Of a stretch of 8,307 nt of DNA, positions 1 through 6,561 are shown piece after piece. Numbering within the stretch: position 1 is the first letter of the stretch; the number at the start of each line of letters is the position of its first letter. The stretch comes from Candidatus Aerophobota bacterium. GTDB taxonomy: Bacteria > Aerophobota > Aerophobia > Aerophobales > B3-G15. Where the stretch lies: contig QMQA01000037.1 in the NCBI GenBank assembly GCA_003648845.1, positions 1 to 8,307 on the forward strand. The letters are read 5' to 3'. The position numbers and the translations under genes are program-made. The notes below the pieces were generated by a model. That model made no database searches and was not told the origin of the DNA. It was given only the letters and a program-made list of their open reading frames with translations.

Positions 1-68
1 ATTATCTTTAAAGCCTCCACCATATCCTTATCATCGTCGATAACTAAAATTTTCTGTCCTACTGACAT
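1..68 (-). CDS. Response regulator, N-terminal fragment (cut by window edge)
   Basis: Only the first 22 codons lie in the window, starting at an ATG read leftward from 68. The translation MSVGQKILVIDDDKDMVEALKI is the start of a CheY-like receiver domain: a hydrophobic first strand (KILVI) followed by an acidic cluster (Asp11-Asp13) that in this family binds the Mg2+ needed for phosphorylation, then the first helix. The phospho-acceptor Asp and any output domain lie outside the window, so the type of response regulator is unknown. There is no good Shine-Dalgarno close to the ATG: the stretch just upstream is A-rich, and the nearest AAGG is about 28 bases away. A strong promoter and a short hairpin precede it. 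It is divergent from the lipoyl/octanoyl transferase gene. Confidence is good for the domain and low for the regulated process. Confidence 0.8.
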   Translation of the reverse strand, partial: MSVGQKILVIDDDKDMVEALKI

Positions 69-98
69 TTTTTGGTCAATTCTAAAAATACTTGCCTT

Positions 99-115
99 AA
101 AAAGGGCCGAAGCCC
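99..115 (-). promoter_or_regulatory. UUCG-tetraloop hairpin with U-tract in the response-regulator leader
   Basis: On the minus strand GGGC-TTCG-GCCC (115-104) forms a 4-bp G/C stem closed by the very stable C(UUCG)G loop, followed at once by five T (103-99). In form it is a short intrinsic terminator. It sits at the predicted first transcribed base of the response-regulator mRNA. It could be a 5'-end stabilising hairpin, a block to antisense transcription coming from the transferase side, or an attenuator. The stem is short for a terminator, and RNA polymerase would meet it only about 13 bases after starting, so I favour a structural or protective role. Confidence 0.5.
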
Positions 116-122
116 ACAAGTC

Positions 123-150
123 ATATTAAACAATTTACAAGATCTGTCAA
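123..150 (-). promoter_or_regulatory. Sigma-70-type promoter for the response regulator
   Basis: Read on the minus strand, a perfect -35 TTGACA (150-145) is followed by a 16-base spacer and a -10 TAATAT (128-123). The start point would fall near 116-117, about 48 bases before the ATG at 68 and directly at the edge of the 104-115 hairpin. This is a sequence prediction; no start site has been mapped. Confidence 0.72.
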
Positions 151-167
151 CAATCAAGCTTTTTTAG

Positions 168-227
168 TTCAGTTTTCCAGAGTTTCAGGGCAAAGATAAA
201 ATTTAAAGATTTTATCTGGAAACTGAA
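168..227 (+). repeat. Overlapping inverted repeats in the transferase leader
   Basis: The outer arms TTCAGTTTTCCAGA (168-181) and TCTGGAAACTGAA (215-227) are complementary over 13 positions with one extra T in the left arm. An inner perfect pair, AGATAAAAT (194-202) and ATTTTATCT (209-217), has a 6-base loop. The two pairs share TCT (215-217), so the last pairs of one compete with the other. The right outer arm runs into the AAGGA ribosome-binding site (226-230) of the gene starting at 236. It may be an RNA structure controlling translation, or a DNA operator around a possible -10 TAAAAT (197-202), for which I see only a weak -35. Confidence 0.6.
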
Positions 228-235
228 GGAAAAGT

Positions 236-997
236 TTGACACAGGAAAAATTTATCAATAAAATCGAAAAAATGAAAAAGGACGTGAAAATAGACATATC
301 AAATATACCAGATAAGTATAAAAAATGGCTCCTGCTAAACTACGGCAGGGAAGATTCTGAAAAAGTTCTGATTGAAGAGGAAAATTTAGCCTTTCAGGTG
401 GGAAAGGGTAAACTACCTCCAGTGCTGGAGATATGGATACCTTCCAGGGAATGTTTTGTCCTGGGAAAAAATTTCGCTAAAAGGCTGAAAAAAAGAGGAT
501 TAATGGACAGAATAAGAGCTGCAGGAGTTCCCCTTATTCTTCGCTCAAGTGGAGGAGAGGCAATTTTCCACGATTCTACCTGCCTTAATTTTGGAGCAAT
601 TGTCCCCCGAAAATTTTACCCTGATCTTTTCGATATCGGCAAGGCCTTCATCCTTCTTTCATCAGGAGTGGTATACTACCTTAAAAAAATGAAAATCCCG
701 GTTTATTTCGGCAAAACCAGAACCTTCTGCCCCGGCTCTTATGACCTTCTGGTGAGAGAAAGAAAAATAGCAGGATTATCTTTGTTGCTAAGGCAAAATT
801 TTTGCCTTGTTCATGGAACTTTGTTTGTAAATACCCGGCATGGATATCTTGAGAAGATAAAAGTATTTTATCCTTCTCTTGATGAGAAAATTACCTCTAT
901 TAAGGCCTTAACAGGTAAAAGGATGCATATGAATGACGTAGCCGATGGTATTATCCAGGGCTACAAAGCGAGCCTGAAAATAACCTTTTGTAACTGA
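236..997 (+). CDS. LplA/LipL-family lipoyl or octanoyl transferase
   Basis: A 253-residue cofactor transferase of the BPL/LplA/LipB superfamily, expected to attach or move octanoyl/lipoyl groups on lysines of GcvH or 2-oxoacid dehydrogenase E2 proteins in the cytoplasm. Visible signatures are RSSGGEAIFHD (103-113, the family's arginine-plus-Gly-Gly acyl-binding segment), CPGSYDL (165-171), RKIAG (176-180, with the conserved Lys177) and VHGTL (192-196). From memory, Cys165 in CPGSYDL corresponds to the catalytic cysteine of LipL, the octanoyl-GcvH:E2 amidotransferase, which suggests a thioester transferase rather than an ATP-using ligase. The usual third Gly of the GGG motif is Glu108. The TTG start is chosen because AAGGA (226-230) sits 5 bases upstream; the internal ATG at 272 lacks such a site. 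No lipoyl synthase or lipoylated protein gene is nearby. Family is confident; LipL versus LplA or LipM is inferred. Confidence 0.85.
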   Translation: MTQEKFINKIEKMKKDVKIDISNIPDKYKKWLLLNYGREDSEKVLIEEENLAFQVGKGKLPPVLEIWIPSRECFVLGKNFAKRLKKRGLMDRIRAAGVPLILRSSGGEAIFHDSTCLNFGAIVPRKFYPDLFDIGKAFILLSSGVVYYLKKMKIPVYFGKTRTFCPGSYDLLVRERKIAGLSLLLRQNFCLVHGTLFVNTRHGYLEKIKVFYPSLDEKITSIKALTGKRMHMNDVADGIIQGYKASLKITFCN

Positions 998-1072
998 CCT
1001 TTTTGCCTGTGTCACCCGTTTATCCTGTTCCCTTGGCTCATCTGGTTCCTTTAGATCTGGAATGAATCAACA

Positions 1073-1100
1073 AACCAGGAACCAACAACCTGCAACCACA
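1073..1100 (+). repeat. Four tandem AACCNNN heptamers
   Basis: AACCAGG, AACCAAC, AACCTGC and AACCACA follow one another exactly in register at period 7. They end 7 bases before the -35 box at 1108. The first four positions are invariant and the last three vary. It could be a dispersed intergenic repeat family or phased protein-binding sites. The rest of the 998-1159 gap shows no small gene and no convincing terminator for the preceding gene. Confidence 0.6.
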
Positions 1101-1107
1101 ATCTGCG

Positions 1108-1135
1108 TTGACATTTTTCTTTTATATCCTAAAAT
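1108..1135 (+). promoter_or_regulatory. Sigma-70-type promoter for the radical SAM gene
   Basis: TTGACA (1108-1113), a 16-base T-rich spacer, then TAAAAT (1130-1135). The predicted start is near 1142, giving a leader of about 18 bases that carries the ribosome-binding site AAAGAGG (1144-1150), 9 bases before the ATG at 1160. The gene is therefore probably transcribed on its own and does not depend on read-through from the transferase gene. Confidence 0.75.
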
Positions 1136-1159
1136 ACAGCTTGAAAGAGGCGATTTTAT

Positions 1160-2338
1160 ATGGCCTATCTTTTAAAAAAACCCACATCGGAAGAAAAACT
1201 CCAGATTCTGGGCAAAACCGCCCGGTTTGATGTTTGTGGCATACCGGGTCTGTTTGCCAGAAAAAGCAAAAAACTCCAGCGCTTCAAATTTATCTATCCC
1301 GCCGTGGGAAAGGGTGGTTGTGTAAGGCTTTTTAAAGTGCTACAGACCAACTGCTGTGAGGGAAACTGCTTTTACTGTGCCAACAGGAAAGATAGAAATT
1401 TTGTCCGTATAAGTTTTTCTCCGGATGAACTTGCCCGTCTTTTTATCCAGTATCACCGCAGAGGGCTTGTTGATGGATTATTTCTGTCCTCTGCCATCCA
1501 TGGATCTGCCATCAGATCCCAGGAAGAGACTTTCAAAACTCTCTATCTGGTAAGGAAAAAGTATGGCTATAAAGGTTACATCCACTACAAAGTGCTACCG
1601 GGAAGTGAGGATAGTCTCATTGAAAAGTGTGCCAGTCTTGCTGATAGATTATCCATAAATCTGGAGGCTCCCAGTCCTCACCACCTGTCAAAATTATCTC
1701 CTACCAAGGACTTCTCCGAACAACTCCTTGCAGGAGTTGAAAAAATCTTCGCATTAAACAGGAAAAATCCTCTTAAAGCCGGAATTACCACCCAGCTGGT
1801 AGTGGGAGCTGCCGGAGAGTCGGATAAAGAGATTGTAACCTTCTCTCATTTTCTCTATAGAAACTACAATCTGTGGAGGGTTTACTACAGTGGATTTGTC
1901 CCTATTAAAGACACTCCTCTGGAAAACACACCTGCCTGTCATCCTCTAAGGGAGGTAAGGCTTTACCAGGCGGATTTTCTCATCAGAAAATACGGATTCA
2001 GCCCCGAAGAGCTACCTTTTCAGAAGAACGGGAACCTGCCCCGGGAAAAGGACCCAAAACTTGCCTGGGCTTTATCCCATCCGGAAAAATTTCCCTTAGA
2101 GATAAATAAAGCTGATTACTGGGAACTTTTAAGAGTTCCAGGCATTGGTAGAATCTCAGCCAGAAAAATCATAATGAAGCGCAGGGAGGGCAAGATAACC
2201 AGCTTAGAGGAGCTTAAAGCTACAGGTTGTGTGGTTAAAAGAGCCAGAAATTTTATAACTCTGAATGGAAAATTCTTTCCCTCTTCGGAGAACGGAAAAG
2301 ACCTGGACCAGCAGCTATTTCTGCTTGAGGAGATATAA
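1160..2338 (+). CDS. Radical SAM protein with C-terminal helix-hairpin-helix, putative DNA modification/repair
   Basis: A 392-residue protein matching, from memory, the TIGR03916-type family of putative DNA modification/repair radical SAM proteins. The 4Fe-4S motif is CCEGNCFYC (65-73). Cys66, Cys70 and Cys73 form CxxxCxxC, which binds the cluster that cleaves S-adenosylmethionine. Later conserved stretches include FLSSAIHGS (108-116), NLEAPSP (167-173) and DTPLENTP (251-258). The C-terminus (about 313-370) carries a helix-hairpin-helix, LLRVPGIGRISARKI (323-337), a fold that typically contacts the DNA backbone. The family is usually encoded beside a SAM-linked uracil-DNA glycosylase; here the neighbours are the transferase gene and a convergent DUF1385 gene, so the partner is missing locally. 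Substrate and reaction are unknown. The gene has its own promoter and ribosome-binding site, and its stop lies 19 bp from the stop of the convergent operon, with no GC-rich terminator between. Confidence 0.87.
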   Translation: MAYLLKKPTSEEKLQILGKTARFDVCGIPGLFARKSKKLQRFKFIYPAVGKGGCVRLFKVLQTNCCEGNCFYCANRKDRNFVRISFSPDELARLFIQYHRRGLVDGLFLSSAIHGSAIRSQEETFKTLYLVRKKYGYKGYIHYKVLPGSEDSLIEKCASLADRLSINLEAPSPHHLSKLSPTKDFSEQLLAGVEKIFALNRKNPLKAGITTQLVVGAAGESDKEIVTFSHFLYRNYNLWRVYYSGFVPIKDTPLENTPACHPLREVRLYQADFLIRKYGFSPEELPFQKNGNLPREKDPKLAWALSHPEKFPLEINKADYWELLRVPGIGRISARKIIMKRREGKITSLEELKATGCVVKRARNFITLNGKFFPSSENGKDLDQQLFLLEEI

Positions 2339-2357
2339 AAAAACTTAGCATTTTCTT

Positions 2358-3287
2358 TTATTTTTCCAGGGAACTTTTCAGGGAAGCAATTGCTACCTCC
2401 AGTTGCTCCTCATCAGGCTCTTTCGTAGTTATCCTCTGCAACCACAGCCCCGGAGCTATTAAGGTCCTCACCACAGGATTGCTGGCTTTCTTTCCAGATA
2501 GCTTAATTATCTCATAGGATATTCCGGCAATGAGAGGTACATAAAGGAGCCTTATAAGCCTTTCCTGTATAGTTTCAGGTCTTCCCAGAAATATAAAAAC
2601 CCCTATGCTTACCAGCATGACTATTAAAAGAAAGCTTGTCCCGCAGCGAGGATGATGAGTGGTATATCTTTTAACATTATCCACGGTAAGAGCCTCACCT
2701 GCCTCCAGAGCAAAGATGCTCTTGTGCTCTGCTCCATGATACTCAAATATCCTCCTCATACTTTTCCAGAGGGTAATAAGCCAAAGATAAATGAGAAAAA
2801 TTGATATCCTTATTATGCCATCAACTAAATTGAATAAAAACCCCTTCTTTATCCCCATAAGATCGGTTAGAACAAGCGGAAGGTAAAAGAAAAGAAAAAG
2901 GGCAAGTAAAACTCCAAGTACTACACTAAGACTTAGCCAAAAAGCGGCAAAAACTCCTCCATCTGCCTGTTCATCCTCCCCTTCTCGAGCAGCAACATCA
3001 GCAGAAAAGGTGAGAGCCTTTACACCTATATATAAAGTTTCCGCAAGAGCTATTGCACCTCTTATAACCGGAAAATTTAGGAACCTGTATCTTTTTGTAA
3101 GGGAAACAAAAGGCTCCTTTTTTACCAGAATCTTTCCATCACTTTTTCTTACCGCTACTGTTATATTATGGGGAGAGCGCATCATTACCCCTTCAATTAC
3201 TGCCTGTCCCCCAATTTGCAGCTCACCCGGTGAAGTTTTGTTATCTAATTTTTTATTAAGATTAATGTTACCACCCATTCTTTTCAC
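2358..3287 (-). CDS. DUF1385 family membrane protein (YqhQ-like)
   Basis: A 309-residue integral membrane protein with the hallmarks of the DUF1385/YqhQ family: GGQAVIEGVMMR (26-37), EYHGAEHKSI (182-191), HHPRCGTSF (211-219) and APGLW (278-282). Hydrophobic segments lie near 113-142, 158-176, 217-236 and 246-262. The conserved His, Glu and Cys between them look like a possible metal or active site at the membrane face, but this is inference because the family has no settled function that I know. It is the last gene of the valS operon. The GTG at 3287 gives a 4-bp overlap (GTGA) with the upstream stop. An ATG at 3278 (306 residues) has a better ribosome-binding site, AAAGGTGA, 5 bases upstream and is an equally good or better start. 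Family assignment is strong. Confidence 0.88.
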   Translation of the reverse strand: MKRMGGNINLNKKLDNKTSPGELQIGGQAVIEGVMMRSPHNITVAVRKSDGKILVKKEPFVSLTKRYRFLNFPVIRGAIALAETLYIGVKALTFSADVAAREGEDEQADGGVFAAFWLSLSVVLGVLLALFLFFYLPLVLTDLMGIKKGFLFNLVDGIIRISIFLIYLWLITLWKSMRRIFEYHGAEHKSIFALEAGEALTVDNVKRYTTHHPRCGTSFLLIVMLVSIGVFIFLGRPETIQERLIRLLYVPLIAGISYEIIKLSGKKASNPVVRTLIAPGLWLQRITTKEPDEEQLEVAIASLKSSLEK

Positions 3288-3802
3288 CTTTGCCTTATAA
3301 CTTTAAAAGCTATCTCTACTGCCTCTTCTGCAGAATTTGCAATAAAAGGGCGAGTGGAGAAGTTTCTTAAAAGATTTTGAACCTCACCGTTTGATAAAAT
3401 GTCAGCCCACCCACCTGTTCCTCTGATCACTACGGTGGGTTTTCCAACATTTAAAGACAGGGCAATCTCGTTTAAAGTTCCCCACCTTCCCGCAATTCCA
3501 ATAACCACTTCGCAGCTTCTGACCAGAATATAGTTCCTCGCCCTTCCAAGATAACTGGTAAGCCCGATATCTACATAAGGATTGGCGTATTCTTTATCCC
3601 GGGGGAGAATGCCTATGGTAAGCCCCCCTGCCTTTTTTGCCCCCCGGCAGGCAGCTTCCATCACTCCTCCTCCACCACCACAGACCAGAACGGCGTCCTT
3701 TCTGGCGAGAAGATAACCTACCTTCTCTGCGGCCCTCAAGGCAAAATCTGAGAGGTTAGGATCATCCGAATCGCTTCCACAGACTGCTATTAGCTTTCTC
3801 AT
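3284..3802 (-). CDS. SLOG/LOG-like Rossmann protein, TIGR00725 type
   Basis: A 172-residue cytoplasmic protein of the SLOG superfamily, which includes LOG nucleotide phosphoribohydrolases and proteins once called lysine decarboxylases. It resembles the small TIGR00725 group. The glycine-rich nucleotide loop is CGGGGGVMEAACRGA (41-55), followed by GLTIGILP (60-67), RARNYILVRSCEV (87-99) and GRWGTLNEIALSL (105-117). The last is the family's Gly-Gly-x-Gly-Thr-x-x-Glu substrate motif, here with Arg-Trp in the middle but Gly-Thr and Glu112 kept. It probably binds or hydrolyses a nucleotide derivative; the substrate is unknown and lysine decarboxylase activity is unlikely. The ATG at 3802 overlaps the valS stop by 4 bp (ATGA), with GGAGGAG upstream inside the valS end, so translation is probably coupled to valS. 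Confidence 0.85.
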   Translation of the reverse strand: MRKLIAVCGSDSDDPNLSDFALRAAEKVGYLLARKDAVLVCGGGGGVMEAACRGAKKAGGLTIGILPRDKEYANPYVDIGLTSYLGRARNYILVRSCEVVIGIAGRWGTLNEIALSLNVGKPTVVIRGTGGWADILSNGEVQNLLRNFSTRPFIANSAEEAVEIAFKVIRQR

Positions 3803-6441
3803 ATGTAACTTAGCTCCTCCAGTATTTTTTCGAGTTTTTTAATTTTTCCGGAAAGCTCTTCCCTTTTTTCTTTCTCCTTTTCCACAACCTCTAAAGGAGC
3901 TTTTTGCAAAAACTGGCTGGAGGAAAGTTTTCTTTCACTCCTCTCAAGTTCCTTTTTTATCTGATTCAGATTTCTGGTCAACCTCTCTTTTTCCTTGTCT
4001 ATATCAATCACTTTCCCCAGAGGAACAAATATATCTATATCCCTCACCACCCCTGATACACAGGCATCTGGTTTTTCTAAATCAGAAGCTACAGTTAACC
4101 TCTCCGCATTAACAAGGTCTTTTATATAAGATGAATGCTCTTTTAATATCCTCATATATTCGGAGTTGCGGGATCGTAAAAAAACTTCTATCTCCTTCCG
4201 GGGAGGAACTCTCATTTCTGCTCTGATAGTTCTTATCTCTGTTATAACCTCCATAAGAAGGCTCATTTTGTTTTCGGCATCCTCATCCGGTTTTTCTTTC
4301 TCTTCAGGCCAATCAGATACCATAATACTTTCCTTCTTACCAGGCAGACGTTGAAACAGCTCCTCGGTTATAAAAGGCATAAAGGGGTGAAGAAGCTTTA
4401 AACTTCCCTTCAGCACTTTGTAGAGAACAACCTGAGATATTTTCCGCTCAGGAGATTTTTCTCTCAGCCTTGATTTAACCAGCTCAACATACCAGTCACA
4501 AAAATCATGCCAGATAAATTGATAAATCTCCTGGGCAGCGTGAGGAAACTGAAAGCTCTCCAGATGATGGGTAACCTTCTGGGCGGTTTTTCTATAGCGG
4601 GATAAAATCCAGCGATCAGAAAGCTCAAGTTTCTCGGGTAGACCAGGCTCATCAGAAGGGTTAAAATCATCCAGATTCATCAGGACAAATCGAGAGGCAT
4701 TCCATACCTTATTGGCAAAATTGCGATAACCTTTTACCCTCTCCGGGGAAAAACGAAGATAAGGGGTCTCTGTTTTTAAAGCCACAAGAGAAAACCGAAA
4801 AGCGTCGGTTCCGTATTTTTCCATCATCTCCAGAGGATCAATTACATTCCCCTTTGATTTTGACATCTTTTCACCTTTTTCATCACCAATAAGAGGATGA
4901 ATGTGAACCTTGCAGAAGGGAACCTTACCGGTAAACTTAACTGCCATCATGACCATCCTTGCTACCCAGAAAAATAGAATATCCCAGCCACTGCAGAGAA
5001 GCGAAGTAGGATAAAATTTCTCAAATTTTTCCTCTTTTTCTGGCCAGCCCAGAGTGGAAAAAGGCCACAGGCTCGAGGAAAACCAGGTGTCAAGAACATC
5101 TTCTTCCTGCCTGAGATTAGAGGAGGTACACCCCTTGCATTCCCCGGGTTCCTCCCGACTAACTATCATCCTGCCACAATCCTGGCAATACCACACAGGT
5201 AGACGATGTCCCCACCAGATCTGCCTTGATATACACCAGTCATGAATTTTATCCAGCCACTCAAAGTAGCTTCTTTTCCAGTAACCAGGGTAAAACCTTA
5301 TCTTTCCTTCCCTAACAACTTTAATAGCTTCTCTGGCAAGGTCTTTCATCCGCACAAACCACTGGGTAGAAAGGAAAGGTTCCACAACTGTTCCACAACG
5401 GTAACACCGCCCCAGCCTGTATCCGTAATCCTGGACCTTTTCCAGATAACCTCCTTTTTTTAGATCTTCCAGGATAAGTTCTCTGCATCTGTAGCGATCA
5501 AGACCCTGATAAACTCCCCCGTTTTCATTTATAGTCGCATCTTTATTAAACACATTAATCAGGGAAAGGTTGTGTCGCTTGCCAATCAAGAAATCCTCTG
5601 GATCATGGGCAGGAGTTACCTTTAAGGCTCCTGTCCCAAAATCGGGGTCAACATAGTCATCAAAAATAAGAGGCAAGCTCCTTCCAACCAGGGGAAGAAC
5701 AAGTTTTTCCCCTTTAAACTTTTTGTATCTTTCATCCCGGGGATTAACCGCCACTGCTGTATCACCCAGCATTGTCTCGGGCCTTGTGGTAGCAACCACA
5801 ATATAATTTTTATCCTCTTTCCTGCCACCTGCAAAAGGATACCTGATATAGTAAAGCTTTCCCTGAACATCCTCATACTCTACTTCTATATCAGAGAGAG
5901 CAGTCTGACATCTGGGACACCAGTTAATGATATAATCACCTTTATAGATATATCCTTCTTCATAAAGGGTAACAAAAACCTCTCTTACTGCTTTTGAGTG
6001 CTCCTCATCCATCGTAAATGCTTTATCCTCCCAGCTACAGGAAAGTCCCAGTTTTCTCATCTGATGAAAGATCCTTTCCCCGTATTTTTCCTTCCACTGC
6101 CAGATGCGTTTTATAAACTCTTTTCTGCCCAGGTCTTTCCTGGTAAGTCCTTCTTTTTGCAGCTCCCTTTCCACCACATTCTGGGTAGCTATTCCGGCAT
6201 GGTCAATTCCTGGAATCCACAAAACTTCATAGCCCTGCATTCTCTTAAATCTGGCCACAATATCCTGGAGGGTAACATTGAAGGCATGCCCCATATGCAA
6301 AGCTCCGGTAATATTGGGAGGGGGCATTACCATGGAAAAGGTTTTTCTTTTTTTTCCGGGATGAGGAGAAAAGTATCCTTTCTCCTCCCAGAAACCTTCC
6401 CACCTTTGTTCTGTTAATTTTGGATCATACCTTTTTTCCAT
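3799..6441 (-). CDS. valS: Valine--tRNA ligase
   Basis: Charges tRNA-Val with valine in the cytoplasm. With the ATG at 6441 the protein has 880 residues, the usual bacterial length. Class I signatures are PPPNITGALHMGH (40-52, HIGH box His49-His52) and KMSKS (525-529). The CP1 editing domain, which removes mischarged threonine, spans about 190-345 and contains TTRPETMLGD (218-227) and GTGALKVTPAHD (269-280). Cysteine pairs at 175/178, 346/349, 419/422 and 435/438 look like zinc knuckles. The anticodon-binding domain follows (about 600-750), then a charged coiled-coil arm (about 815-880) typical of ValS. A longer reading from TTG at 6468 is rejected: it has no ribosome-binding site and lies at or before the predicted transcription start, whereas AAAAGG precedes the ATG by 6 bases. 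It is the first gene of a three-gene operon. Confidence 0.97.
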   Translation of the reverse strand: MEKRYDPKLTEQRWEGFWEEKGYFSPHPGKKRKTFSMVMPPPNITGALHMGHAFNVTLQDIVARFKRMQGYEVLWIPGIDHAGIATQNVVERELQKEGLTRKDLGRKEFIKRIWQWKEKYGERIFHQMRKLGLSCSWEDKAFTMDEEHSKAVREVFVTLYEEGYIYKGDYIINWCPRCQTALSDIEVEYEDVQGKLYYIRYPFAGGRKEDKNYIVVATTRPETMLGDTAVAVNPRDERYKKFKGEKLVLPLVGRSLPLIFDDYVDPDFGTGALKVTPAHDPEDFLIGKRHNLSLINVFNKDATINENGGVYQGLDRYRCRELILEDLKKGGYLEKVQDYGYRLGRCYRCGTVVEPFLSTQWFVRMKDLAREAIKVVREGKIRFYPGYWKRSYFEWLDKIHDWCISRQIWWGHRLPVWYCQDCGRMIVSREEPGECKGCTSSNLRQEEDVLDTWFSSSLWPFSTLGWPEKEEKFEKFYPTSLLCSGWDILFFWVARMVMMAVKFTGKVPFCKVHIHPLIGDEKGEKMSKSKGNVIDPLEMMEKYGTDAFRFSLVALKTETPYLRFSPERVKGYRNFANKVWNASRFVLMNLDDFNPSDEPGLPEKLELSDRWILSRYRKTAQKVTHHLESFQFPHAAQEIYQFIWHDFCDWYVELVKSRLREKSPERKISQVVLYKVLKGSLKLLHPFMPFITEELFQRLPGKKESIMVSDWPEEKEKPDEDAENKMSLLMEVITEIRTIRAEMRVPPRKEIEVFLRSRNSEYMRILKEHSSYIKDLVNAERLTVASDLEKPDACVSGVVRDIDIFVPLGKVIDIDKEKERLTRNLNQIKKELERSERKLSSSQFLQKAPLEVVEKEKEKREELSGKIKKLEKILEELSYI

Positions 6442-6473
6442 GGTTTGCCTTTTATTTAATTTAAACAAAATTC

Positions 6474-6501
6474 ATTTTATAAAAAAGACCTCTTTAATCA
6501 A
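6474..6501 (-). promoter_or_regulatory. Sigma-70-type promoter for the valS operon
   Basis: On the minus strand TTGATT (6501-6496), a 16-base spacer and TAAAAT (6479-6474). The predicted start near 6467 gives a leader of about 26 bases, which supports the ATG at 6441 as the valS start. The -35 box lies inside the stem-loop region of the upstream gene's terminator. No T-box leader fits in this short space. Confidence 0.55.
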
Positions 6502-6508
6502 GTGAGGT
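6481..6508 (-). terminator. Intrinsic terminator after the permease gene
   Basis: On the minus strand ACCT (6508-6505), a CA bulge, CTT, loop GATTA, AAG and AGGT form a 7-bp interrupted stem. It is followed by C and six T (6486-6481). It lies about 55-80 bases after the permease stop. The CCTC segment can alternatively pair with a GAGG just upstream (hairpin 6516-6504), so two exclusive folds are possible. Confidence 0.6.
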
Positions 6509-6561
6509 GGTGCCTCTTTATGCCAAACTATTACCTTCTTTTGTGTAGAAACTTCCTTAAG

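Noticed and set aside
1043..1084. TGGTTCCT/AGGAACCA inverted repeat as a terminator for the transferase gene.
   Set aside because: The loop is 26 bases, the stem is only 8 bp, and no T-tract follows on the plus strand.
1754..1942. Open frames of 60-140 codons antisense to or out of frame with the large genes (for example 1754-1942 minus, 3010-3300 plus, 5998-6417 plus).
   Set aside because: They lie wholly or almost wholly inside strongly conserved genes on the other strand, show no family motif, and are best read as shadows.
1160..2338. Reading the radical SAM gene as lipoyl synthase (LipA), because it follows a lipoyl-transferase-type gene.
   Set aside because: LipA needs a second cysteine motif for an auxiliary cluster, which is absent, and the C-terminal helix-hairpin-helix does not belong to LipA.
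2339..2357. A/T-only complementarity between the converging stop codons as a bidirectional terminator.
   Set aside because: There is no G/C stem. The run of A and T alone is weak evidence.
3284..3802. Annotation of the SLOG gene as lysine decarboxylase.
   Set aside because: This is a historical misnomer for the LOG family; the glycine-rich loop and GT-x-x-E motif indicate nucleotide binding, and no decarboxylase features are visible.
6442..6468. Nine extra residues at the ValS N-terminus from a TTG start at 6468.
   Set aside because: There is no ribosome-binding site before the TTG, the predicted transcription start is at about the same position, and the ATG at 6441 has AAAAGG upstream and gives the normal 880-residue length.
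6504..6516. Match to the T-box core (AGGTGGTGCC resembling AGGGTGGTACC) near valS, a gene often controlled by T-box riboswitches.
   Set aside because: The match is on the plus strand while valS is on the minus strand, and the short leader (about 26 bases) has no room for a specifier stem. It is better explained as part of the local hairpin.
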